Source of the DNA: Ariolimax columbianus
Taxonomy: Eukaryota > Mollusca > Gastropoda > Stylommatophora > Arionidae
Assembly (NCBI GenBank): GCA_036924085.1
Contig: JAVGWX010000002.1
Location: forward strand, 52,268,105 to 52,332,104
DNA length: 64,000 bases
Direction: 5' to 3'
The notes beneath the pieces are model-generated. The model was not told where the DNA came from. It worked only from the letters and a program-made list of their open reading frames with translations, and did not search any database. Shown here piece after piece: positions 32,866-43,300 of this stretch. Numbering within the stretch: position 1 is the stretch's first letter; the number at the start of each line of letters is the position of its first letter. The position numbers were made by a program, and so were the translations under genes.

Positions 32866-33195
32866 GATCAAATCATACATCGATGCAAACCGGTCGATCA
32901 AATCATACATCGATGCAAACTGGTCGAACAAATCATACATCGATGCAAACCGGTCGATCAAATCATACATCGATGCAAACCGGTCGATCAAATCATACAT
33001 CGATGCAAACCGGTCGATCAAATCATACATCGATGCAAACTGGTCGATTAAATCATACATCGATGCAAACCGGTCGATCAAATCATACATCGATGTAAAC
33101 CGGTCGATCAAATCATACATCGATGCAAACCGGTCGATCAAATCATACATCGATGTAAACCGGTCGATCAAATCATACATCGATGTAAACCGTAT
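32866..33195 (+). repeat. 30-bp minisatellite, 11 units, within LINE-B RT thumb
   Basis: Unit gatcaaatcatacatcgatg then caaaccggtc, starting 32866 and every 30 bp to 33166. In the LINE frame it encodes HVDQIIHRCKP, which matches the single-copy HVAHIVQRCKR of the other LINE-B at about 55595. 30 is a multiple of three, so every frame stays open through the array and gives several phantom ORFs. Confidence 0.96.
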
Positions 33196-33429
33196 CTGAC
33201 AGCACTCAAGACAACAATAAATGTATACATGTTGTGGTAGCTGTTTTGCACCTTATACAGTCGGTTGGTCCTATGTATGAGTCATGGCCAGCTGTAATCT
33301 AAAGTAGGTCATGTATGATTGGCGCTTGGGTGTTGAGAGGATTGGCCATTTCGAAATCGGTGCAAGGGAACTCCCGGCTACTTTGTTAGATACAATTGTC
33401 TTAGAGGTTATACAGCCAGTTGGTCCTAT

Positions 33430-34290
33430 AAACAGAGAAGTAAAAAGAAAGCTACAGATAAATGACAAGGACATGAGCTGGAACACAGTACGGCTTCCAA
33501 ATATCGGGGAGTAAAATTGAACCGCACGCTGTCCTATATGGTACATTGCAGTAGACAAAACAGAAAATATATACGAGAAACAGTTTCATACGAAAACTGG
33601 CACATGTGGAGGAAAACCAGATGTACTCAAAACATCAGCACCCACCCTGTGTTTCTACGTAGCTGAGTACGCCGCGCCAGTCTGATAGAGCTCAGCACAG
33701 CACATGTCAAACCTATTGATACATCAATGAATGAGAAATGCCGGATAGTCACTGGGTGTCTAAGAATAAGACCTACACTAACGGAAAATGTACCGCATAA
33801 TCGACGAAGCGTCAACTGAGACACGAAGAATCGTTGCGCCAGAGATAGAAAGAAACAGGTACCCTATGTTCGGACATCAGGTACAGCGCACAAGACTAAA
33901 ATCAAGACGAAGTTTCTTACAGTAAACCCAGCCCCTATAGAATAGGCCTGGAAAACGCCGCATTTAAGAGGGAAAGAGCTGATAGCAGGTCCCCTGGGTC
34001 GAATTGCGGGAGGAACCTGCGCCGGGACATCTCCTGCTCTACGCAACATGGAAGTCACTAAACATACTTTGAAATGGCGCACCTCGATGCGTGCAAAACC
34101 TAAAAAAGATAAGTATACGAGGATGATGGAATACGCGAATGTGGAGCAACACAAGACCACCTTATGATCTGCTCAAACCTCCCGAAGACTTGCAGTATGG
34201 ACGACCTGCTGAGTAGCAACGACAAGTCAATCCATGTGGCTGAATACTAGAAGAATGATGTGTGACGTAGTGCAAGGGACACTGCAAGTA
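33430..34290 (+). mobile_element. LINE fragment inserted in LINE-B
   Basis: Mixed frames give a LNRTLSYMVHC-like thumb, LKTSAPTLCFYVAEYAAPV, STAHVKPIDTSMNEKCRIVT and GCLRIRPT, a pattern found after the RT palm in other non-LTR elements. The 11-bp word gttggtcctat occurs at 33264-33274, 33419-33429 and 34292-34302, consistent with target duplication, but three copies mean the history is more complex than one insertion. Confidence 0.65.
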
Positions 34291-34440
34291 AGTTGGTCCT
34301 ATCAATTGTAAACAATTATGGGCTGGGTATAGTCGCAATGTGTGAAGTTGGAACGCGTCCCGAATGAAGGAATGCAACTGGTTCTTGGTTGTACCAGGAT
34401 ATCCCTATTGTGAAATTAAGATGCATGCTTGGATTATTGT

Positions 34441-34544
34441 GTATCAAGCTCTATGGCAGTGTCGACAGCCTCAGGATGACCGCTGCTTTCTTCGAGCAAA
34501 TACAGGTTGACGTTTGACAGCGAACGAAAAAGAAGAAGAAGAAA
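34441..34544 (+). mobile_element. Very short LINE-A insertion, with TSD
   Basis: Only 104 bp: the last codons of the LINE-A tail (KLYGSVDSLRMTAAFFEQI) and the GAA tail (cagcgaacgaaaaagaagaa). Flanked by gattattgt at 34432-34440 and 34545-34553. Confidence 0.9.
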
Positions 34545-35689
34545 GATTATTGTCTATAAAATTTAGATTTTCACTGGCCCAGTCTAAAGCCTACATGTGA
34601 GTGACAGCAAACAAGACGTATTCAACACACATGGACACTGTAGATATCAAGATAACGAGAATAAAGAGAATCATGTCATGAATGGTACAGGCAGAGAGAA
34701 CGATTGGTCAGGTGTCCACGGTAGAGATTATGACCAAGTGAAAGAATGGGTCAATACTGCTGAGGATAAAATGACAGACTACCACCTAGCTATCGTCATC
34801 CTGTGCAGGGAATACAGAAAATGCCACGACTTGAAAGGATGGCGTATTTGACCGCCACTGGCTTTCCTGGCCTTTCACCACGCCTTTCGCTCTCCTGACC
34901 ACTTCATCCCGTTTCTGTCTGTCATTTGGGTTCATACAACCTTCGAAAAAAAAGAAGTAATCTGGCGTTCTCTCAGCTAAGTACCTCTTTTTCATCACTA
35001 TGTATTTCGACACCCCCATGTAGTAACCCCTTCTTTTTTGATTTGTTAGTTAATTATTGTTGCCCCAGATGAAGGCCTAATGATAGTAAATTAGGTTTTG
35101 TTCGTGTTCTCGTCTCGGTGCGGTTTCAGATCATACCCATTATTTTTTTTCACAACTGGAAAGCAGACTTCGAACAACTTATCAGTGAAAATACTCTGGA
35201 TGTCGATATTGCCATTATATATTGTTGGATCTGCATTGCACGGTGTGAAATCTGGTTTAACTACTCTGCTAGAGTGAGAGCCAAGGTTGTTGCTGACCCC
35301 AGTGTTGCATGCATGGCAGCAACATCCAGTTTAAGAATGTAGTTCGAAGCAGTGACCATCTATCTGAGGCTTTATTGTGCCGAGGATCCGCAGGAAACTT
35401 AACTTGTAATTTTTTCCCTGCCTCACCTCTCCTGGAGAGACACCCTTTGGGGGACACGCCCCTATGATTAGACACTCCCTTAGTGAGACACATATCCCTC
35501 GAGACACAAATAGATCCCTTAGGGACACACACGTCTCTCGGGTGACGCACACTTCTGGGGAGACAGACGCCTCTGAAGAAACATATCCATACCTTTCAAG
35601 AACCCCAGAGGAGACATATCCATTTTAATAACCAGGGAGGAGACATATTTGTTATTTGTACCTTTCTCCAGATGGTTTGATAAGAGCAG

Positions 35690-35795
35690 CTATAGATAGC
35701 GCCTAGCTGTCTGCGGGTCTACTTAGCTCTAGTATTTGAGTCTATTAAGAATAGATGGACTCGCACATCGGTAAAAACCACCGCTCCAAGAAACT
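35690..35795 (-). repeat. Unnamed repeat, reverse copy of 24790-24890
   Basis: Reverse complement carries ggtggtttttaccgatgtgc and ttaatagactcaaatactag, matching the DCXR intron 6 copy. Confidence 0.65.
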
Positions 35796-35850
35796 GGTTG
35801 TATACATACTCTATAGAGTCTTCTAAACCACTATATAATAAGGACGTTAT
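35796..35850 (+). mobile_element. CR1-like 3' UTR fragment
   Basis: aactggttgtatacatactc then gagtcttctaaaccactata, nearly the sequence that follows the CR1-like stop at 5407-5450. Confidence 0.7.
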
Positions 35851-36000
35851 GTATATCAAATACCTTTTTAATAACCAGTGAGGAGAAATGTCCCCTACCT
35901 TTTAAGAACCCCAGAGAAGACATATCCCTGCCTTTAAAAAAAATTTGCCTACTTTTTAAGAACCCAGCTATATAATGTCTTTTCCGTGTGTTCTAGCGAC

Positions 36001-37114
36001 ATAACGGTTATACCTGCACTTCAAGCCCCGGTACATGTGACCTTACAGGTAACACTAGTCTAGCAGTGTAGAAGTGACGACCACCCAGTGTCTGGAGTGT
36101 GTCAGAGGGAACTGAAAGCAAACTATAAAACCAACACAAGGTTACTTAAAGTGTGTAGACACACCTTGCTGCTGATAGTATCATTATATGGACAGTAAAT
36201 GACACTTATTTTTTTGTCCTTTTTTTTGTTTTGTTTTCTCATCGGACGTTTTGTTTTAATGAAATATGTTTTAGTTTATAGATTAGAGAACTATATAATT
36301 ATAATTGAATATTGATTCATGTGAAAGTTAGAAAGTGTTTCGATTTAGACTAAATTAATAATTATACTATAACGTATGACATGACGATGGGTATAGCTAG
36401 TCAGACTTCCTCCTCGTCGTTCATTCTCGATCAAATAATAAAATACTCACATCTATTTCCCTCATACACTTCGGAGATCCGAGGTTTCTCTCGTCACTGT
36501 ATGAACTGTATGCTTGTCCATCTTCTAGAGCGATTGGCATACAATAGGCTATGTTCTACAGCCAGTATGTCTGTTCTGTTCTTCCCCACTAGGCCTAACC
36601 TATAGAGCACATATTTGTATTTTCGCTTTTTAATTTGTTGAACCGATGTATCTGCAATGGCATGTTTGCGTTGTAGATATTGTCAGTTCATTTGGGGTGG
36701 GGGGGGGGGGGGGTAAGGAATTGTAGGCGTCTGTTAAATCAGATTCACTGTCTTCTATGTTATTTGCCTCAGTAATTCAGTCAGCGCCTATTATATTAAA
36801 ATGATAATCTTTACTTCTCTATTAAGTATTATGTTCTGACTTCTGTGTAGCTGAGATCGTTGTGTTTTATTGTGTCCTTTTTGTGTGCTCATCTTGTTGT
36901 TTAAATAAATACTTTCTATATGGTAAAGAAACACCCTTTCAATCCACATAGTATACTATTTGGTTGGATCAGAATGATGATACTTTCATGATGCACCCAG
37001 TTATCCATAAAAGCCTTCATATATTGAAACGTCTGTACACTACACACCTGTATATCATGTTCTGGTGTATAATTACATTAGCACACTTCTTCGTTGTCAG
37101 TCACCATTAGAGCT
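36001..37114. other. No gene seen; one long poly-G run
   Basis: AT-rich intergenic DNA with a G-run near 36697-36713. I recognise nothing coding. Confidence 0.5.
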
Positions 37115-37925
37115 TGTTAAATAGGACAAGAGACTTTCATTTTGTCTTGTGTACTATGAGGGAAATCAGTAAATAGGACAAAAGACTTTGATTTTGGCTT
37201 TGTGTACTATGAGGAAAATCAGTAAATAGAGCAGAGACTTTCATTTAGTCTTTGTGTACTATGAGGGAAATCAGTAAATAGGGCAGAGACTTTCATTTAG
37301 TCTTTGTGTACTAGGAGGGAAATCAGTAAATAGGGCAGACTTTCATTTAGTCTTTGTGTACTATGAGGGAAATCAGTAAATAGGGCAGAGACTTTCATTT
37401 AGTCTTTGTGTCCTATGAGGGAAATCAGTAAATAGAGCAGACTTTCATTTAGTCTTTGTGGTATGGTACTATGAGAGAAATCAGTAAATAGGGCAAAGAC
37501 TTTCATTTAGTCTTTGTGTCCTATGAGGGAAATCAGTAAATAGAGCAAAGACTTTCATTTAGTCTTTGTGTACTATGAGGGAAATCAGTAAATAGGGCAA
37601 AGACTTTCATTTAGTCTTTGTGTACTATGAGGGAAATCAGTAAATAGGGCAGAGACTTTCATTTAGTCTTTGTGTCCTATTAGGGAAATCAGTAAATAGA
37701 GCAGACTTTCATTTGGTCTTTGTGGTATGGTACTATGAGGGAAATCAGTAAATAGAGCAGACTTTCATTTAGTCTTTGTGGTATGGTACTATGAGGGAAA
37801 TCAGTAAATAGAGCAGAGACTTTCATTTAGTCTTTGTGTACTATGAGGGAAATCAGTAAATAGAGCAGAGACTTTCATTTAGTCTTTGTGTACTATGAGT
37901 GAAATCAGTAAATACTAACATAGGG
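37115..37925. repeat. 52-bp minisatellite, about 15 units
   Basis: Unit gggaaatcagtaaatagggc then agagactttcatttagtc and tttgtgtactatga. Unit length varies by a few bases (49-58) through small indels such as an extra gtatg. Confidence 0.93.
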
Positions 37926-38199
37926 CAGATACTTTCTTCATTTCTTCTTTTGTTCCCCTAACAAGTCACGCTTGTCCTGAAGTCACCGAACAATTACTGC
38001 TTAGAGAGGTGCTCATCGCGCGTACAAACAACATTGCCCAATCTATCTGATCTGGGCTCTCTGCAGCAGAGTGTGGATGTCTGAGAGCCTCACAATGCTG
38101 AGGACTAGAGGGGCACTTTATCCTGACAGCTGATCCTAAGTAGCCTGCAGAGATATCTCATGTGAAGATAGTTTGTGACCTATTTACTGACTTGTGACG

Positions 38200-38640
38200 A
38201 CAATGTCGTCTAGGATTTTATCGTCCATCCATTTTATGTCGAAATGTTTGTTGTGGACATAGTTATGCATCACCCAGTCTATTACTAAACCAAATTTAGT
38301 CTGATTGTACGTCTGTTAAGGATTTTCCAAAGTGATGGGCAGTGAAAACTGTCAAACAGGTTTTTGGAAATAAGTGTAGTTGAGAAGTGGATATTGTATT
38401 TCCATAGATTCTTATGAAATTAACCTAAGGGTGAAGATTTGGTCTGTGTATTATTGTTTTGGTTTAAAACCAGCCTGTTGTTCTCTGAGTTGTTCATCCA
38501 ATATTATAGCACCCTGCTGCATAGTACTTTTCCTGGCACTGAAAAGAGTGTTATGCCACACCAATTACTGCAATCTGATAGGTCACATGTCTTTGGTATT
38601 TTGACAATTAGGCAGTTTTTTCCCCTTTTGGAAGGAATTC
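38200..38640 (-). mobile_element. LINE RT fragment (fingers to palm)
   Basis: Minus-strand frames from 38640 down give SKRGKNCLIVKIPK, GDLSDCSNW-like, GITLFSVPGKVLC and, after breaks, FHRPSLWKIL-like, the typical RT finger order. Confidence 0.75.
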
Positions 38641-38644
38641 TCCA

Positions 38645-39140
38645 TATTTCAAACTTCATTGATGAAGTTGGAAAAACAAAATAGAGGCCCCCGAAATGTG
38701 GTTATACAGAAGAACGTGTCACATTTCGTGGAAAGAGACACAAACAAATAGCGAATATCCTGACGAGAGTAGGCATGGATAGATAACTTTTGACAAACAT
38801 TAAAATTAGGCAAGTCAAATATTTTGGTTATTTAAAAAGACATGATACTTTATTAAAACCAATACTGGAAGGGAAGGTTGAAGGTAGGTGGACAAGAGAT
38901 GGGCAGCGCTGTAAGTCGGAGAGCAACATAAAAAGATGTATGTCAATCTGGCAGAGTCTACCAACAAGACAAGAGACAGAGGATATTGGAGGCCTTTGCA
39001 GCTAACCTTCATTGCGGAGACGGCACTTGAATTGATGAAGTACAGAAGAAACAAAATGTAGCGGCAGCTGGAGGACCCATCCTCTTTAAAGTATCAGGAA
39101 GCAAAATGGGTCAAAACTCTGGCTACATGAGAGAATTCTT
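38645..39140 (+). mobile_element. LINE C-terminal remnant
   Basis: Plus-strand frames give EAPEMWLYRRTCHISWKE and then RQVKYFGYLKRHDTLLKPIL and EGKVEGRWTRDGQRCK, the conserved end of RNase H-less LINEs. It lies head to head with 38200-38640, so the two are separate events. Confidence 0.8.
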
Positions 39141-40169
39141 ATGAGCAGATAGATTGCCTTCTGTTGCATTGCTCTGAATAGAGTTTCCTAGCACAATATC
39201 TTCCACTTATCTATATCCAGTGGCCAAGATCTCTCTTTTAATGGCAGAAGCCATATTACAATCAAGACAGCTGATCCGCAATTCACTTTATGTGCTATTT
39301 CCACAGTGAAGGTTGGCTGCAATGGATCTTCAGTGTCCTTTGTCTCTTTCCTTGGTGGTACAATCGACCAGACTTTTCCAGTCCATCATTTTATGTTATC
39401 CTCCCACCAATAGCATTACATATCTCTGGCACATTTGCACTCCTCCCTTCCTTCCATTATTGTTTTCAGCAGGTGTGTTAGATTCACACTAGCTCCAAAA
39501 TGTCCAAGGTCTTTCTGTCTGTTTTTCATTTCTACCCCCTTCCCTCTTCCCCCAAAGTAAAGATTAAGAGTCTGGGGTCCTGAAAGAGTACAGTATTTTC
39601 GTATCAAATAGTGAAAGCAGTCATTAGAATTGCATTGTAGGATTTAAGTTCCTCTACAAAGAACGCATCAGTGCCTGACCAATGACTGCATAGCTATATA
39701 AAAGGAGTGAGTAAAGACACTGGTCCAACATGGTAATCCAGTGCAAAAGACCAGAATAAATTATATCATGCGCAGAATTGGCCTGACTGAATAACAAAAT
39801 TACATGTGCACAGTGCCAAATTTTGACTTGGTGAGGACTTGAGCTATATAAACCTTGGAGGCACCCTGTTAACCAATTGCATCATCAGTTCTCATGAAAA
39901 TATAACAGGAATGCTAATTTAGTGGAAATAAGTCTATATTATATATTCAGTACACATGAAATTGTAAAAGGCCTTCCTTCCTTTCCCTCCAACAAATTCT
40001 TACATTTTGTAGGCTTCTGCGAATTGTTAGACCCTAAACTGTAGTTTATTTAGCTCAGGACTAAATCATGCACTGCATATAAGTATTTATTTATATACAT
40101 TTTTTTTTAATTGTCAAAGTTAATTTGATTTTATAATGTATGTTTTATCTAACACAGTCACTTTTCACA
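39141..40169. other. No gene seen upstream of gene 2
   Basis: No recognised element. A 5' UTR exon of gene 2 may lie here; ttttatctaacacag at about 40142-40156 could be its acceptor. Confidence 0.4.
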
Positions 40170-40331
40170 ATGAAAGAAAATTCTATGAGATGTGTCAGCA
40201 AAGTTTTCTTTCGACTGGGCCAGATTTTACTGACATGGGGGATGATCTGTTTTGCTGTGTCTCTTGGAACTGCGTACTGGGTGGTTAGACCAACTGTTGA
40301 CTTTCAGAAGCACAATATAAAAGTTAATGAG
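40170..40331 (+). CDS. Gene 2 exon 1
   Basis: Encodes residues 1-54, with TM1 and the start of the extracellular loop (PTVDFQKHNIKVNE). Donor gtgaaa is weak but gives the only phase compatible with exon 2. Reading through adds only VKNYDFLCT before a stop. Confidence 0.8.
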
Positions 40332-43300
40332 GTGAAAAATTATGACTTCCTTTGTACTTGAATTTGTTATCGTTCGTGGAATGGGGTATGTATGAATGAG
40401 TCTTAAGTACATCTTCTTCTTCGTTCATTCTCAAACTTCCGTTAGCAAGCCCTGAAAAGAGCTTTGCAAGACGCAGAATGTAGTCTGGAAAACAGAATGC
40501 GCTGTGTCGTAGTTTACATCTTGACTGCGATAGTTGCCCCTTTAGGAAAAAACACATCAGACCAGCATGGCATTTTTGGATATCGGATTAGCCTTCTCTC
40601 TTCAATCCCTTATCCTTAGCCAGCCTGCCTTGATGCAGCCTGTTATCCAGGATCACTACATATGTCTATATCTCACTCTATACTTAAGAAATAATTGGTT
40701 TTGGTAAAGTGGTACACTAAATAGAAGAAGTCTCCACCGATTTCATAATATACAGAAATGAGTTTAGTACAAAGCTATATGACTTTACAGAAACTGATTG
40801 TCATTAAAGTATTAAATTCTATTGTGTGTTATTCGTTGTTTTAATGCATTTTTAATGAACAAATTAACTACAGATAACAATCACCCTCTGAATACCTATA
40901 ACTACAAACTCCCTGTACAAATGTTTGAAGAATCCCAACATTGGCTTATTTCTTCTTGTTAGACGATAGTAATTGTGCTTTCAGCACAAAGCTCGAGCAG
41001 AAATATAGAGACCATGTGTTGCCCATGCAGTATGGTCCCTCTATCGTCCTGCCTTTTTTGCTCCAAGGGAAAGGTAATACCAATACATTTGGAACAAGAC
41101 AAGATGCCGGATCAGCAGAGCAATGCTCTATCTGTTCTCCTTTCGGGGCTTCACTCCTAGACCAGCAACCAACCAAGGCTAAAGGGCCTGGTCTGCCCTG
41201 CCACAACACTCACCTGAGATTGACTTTCCTCACTCTAGGATAAGGCATTGTATCCTCTTGTGTGTGCTCCTTCGCACATTGTCAGGTTTGGTTGTCAATG
41301 ACCAACTTTCAATTATCAGAAAACAGGTTGCACAGCCATATCTGACAAAACCCGACAAGATACGCCAGTATCTTATCTGCAAAACTTCACATGGTTTGAA
41401 ATCAGAGTTTTTCTTCTCCTAGATGAGCTGCCTTCCTAGGCCTTTGAGCCCCATCTGCCTGAAACTACTGGTTTTAAGGCGCCAGTGACTCGCCTTCTGC
41501 CCCTTCTCATGTTAGTCAAAACAGTTCTGCCACGCGAAGGCCACTGCCACACTGAGAGTATGTAAGAGGCAAATAACTTCCATTTCATTCTCATAAGCCA
41601 AAAGACTGTTGAATGTGGATTAGCCTTTTTAATTTCTTCTTCTTTTGCGTTTGTCCTGAAAAAGACGTTTGTGACGTCATGTCATAGTTTACAACGCCTT
41701 TCAGCACGACATTTTTGGGACCGTTTTTGCCTTCCTTCTTCGAATCCTAATCTTTTAGCCAGGCTGCATGGTTGCAGTCTGTTTCCAGGGCCACCACTTG
41801 GAGTCAGAATAGGATCATCGTCAGTTATGGGTCACTGACCCGATGCAAGCAGCCAGCTTTGAGCTTCTGGCTGCAGTCAGCTCATTCACTACTATATCTT
41901 CAGTCCTGCCTTCTGGATTTGGAAGGAAGCTCAAGAAACAATACCCCACGTATGATTCAGGAATACAAGATTAATTGACTTTATTTTTGGGGGGGTTCAT
42001 AAATTAAGAAGACACAGTACTGATAGTGGATGATATTGATATTATCTCCTTTTTGTGTTATGTAGTTGTATAGATTTCAAAAGCATGATTGCATACAATA
42101 ATACAATAATAAGTGCTATGTTCATGTCTTCATGTCCTTGACAGACAGTTGTCACAAAAAATTATGGGATCTTTGTGGCATGCAGGCAAAGTGAAATCTA
42201 TAAGCCAAATGGCAAGAACAGGGCTAATTGTGGCAGCCTGTTTAATAATCTCAACTTCAGCAGTAAGTAACTTACGTGGTCTACGTGATCATATGTGTAT
42301 GGTGTTACAACTTGTTCTATACCACCGTCTTTAGTTTCCTTTTGCAACATGCTTGGAAGATTACAATGGCCCAATTCTTTTCTTCCTGGTTACCAGCAAG
42401 TCACTTTCCACTGATCCATATTTTGGGCCGTCTTCCTTATCTTCACCCATGAGACTCCAGATATCTTTGCTTCCTCTTCTGTGATCATGTGTTCTTTGAC
42501 CTCACAACTCTTCTGTTTCCCTGTTAGTTTAAATCTCAGTGTGTGATGTCTGGTTGTATTGTTGGACTCCTTTATCAGGCCTGTGCAATCTCTTTTCTCT
42601 ACTATCTCTTCAGATGTATTGGTTATTGTAATATTGTTTGCCACAAGTCAGTTTTGCACATCAATAGTTGGTTGCACTAAATCTACTAATATTTTCTCTT
42701 TCTGTCTTCTAAATTTCCAAATTGAGGAGATTCAGTGGTTAGGAGTTGTAAGCTTGGTATGCAATCAAACGCACCAGGTTCGAATCATGTCATGCTCAGA
42801 TTGACAAACAGGATGTGCTGTTAGTTTTTTTAATGGAACAACAACTTCTTCCAGTTGATCTATCTGTAGATAGGTACCTGACAAAGTCAGAGATAAATTT
42901 TGGAATAGCCATTAGAGCTACGGAGTTTGTGCTCTGTTGTAGGTACTTTCAGTAATGATAGAGACTGAGCACACATGGGTCAACCAGGTGTAAGGAAGTC
43001 AGTTCTATGAACCATTTTCCAAATTCCTAAAGATGATATACCATTCATGTTTAATTTGCACTTATACGCAGCCCTCTTGCTCATCTTCAAACTTTTCCAC
43101 TTTCACTTATATCTTCAATAAAATGCTTTTGTGCTATTTAGGTATATGTCCAAAGTATTTCAGTTATTTAACTGTAATCTGATGTTTTTTGTTTTAAAAA
43201 TCTTTCCTTATTTGCCCCAAATAGAAGAATGTTATCATCACTGCAAGTTGGCCTCTTGGTATAAATCTATGCCAAACCATTTATATAGTGTTGCAGTCAT

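Larger units (their letters stand above)
32590..35360 (+). mobile_element. Old LINE-B copy with three later insertions or expansions
   Basis: Collinear with 55360-57175. 32640-33230 is the RT thumb (LKYLEVTFGCSLSYKFHVDQ), expanded by a 30-bp array; 34290-34850 resumes with LVLGCT-like, SLAQSKAYM and ERTIGQVSTVEI; 35140-35350 is the start of RNase H (YSARVRAKVVADPS, AATSSLRM). Interrupted at about 33270-34290 by another LINE and at 34441-34544 by LINE-A. Many stops. Confidence 0.8.
35380..36000. other. Degenerate short-motif sequence
   Basis: Loose repetition of gagacacatatccct and ccccagaggagacatatcc phrases between about 35430 and 35960, with the two fragments below inside it. Not a regular array; no coding signal. 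Confidence 0.45.

Noticed and set aside
32834..33199. Overlapping open frames on both strands (SIKSYIDANR-type repeats)
   Set aside because: All are read through the 30-bp array, whose unit length keeps every frame open.
37115..37925. CRISPR-like array
   Set aside because: Units are directly adjacent with no unique spacers; the same holds for the other tandem arrays in this eukaryotic DNA.
42113..42334. Open frame over gene 2 exon 2 with a hydrophobic segment
   Set aside because: Its frame does not join exon 1 or exon 3; the other frame closes all junctions and has the extracellular-loop cysteines.
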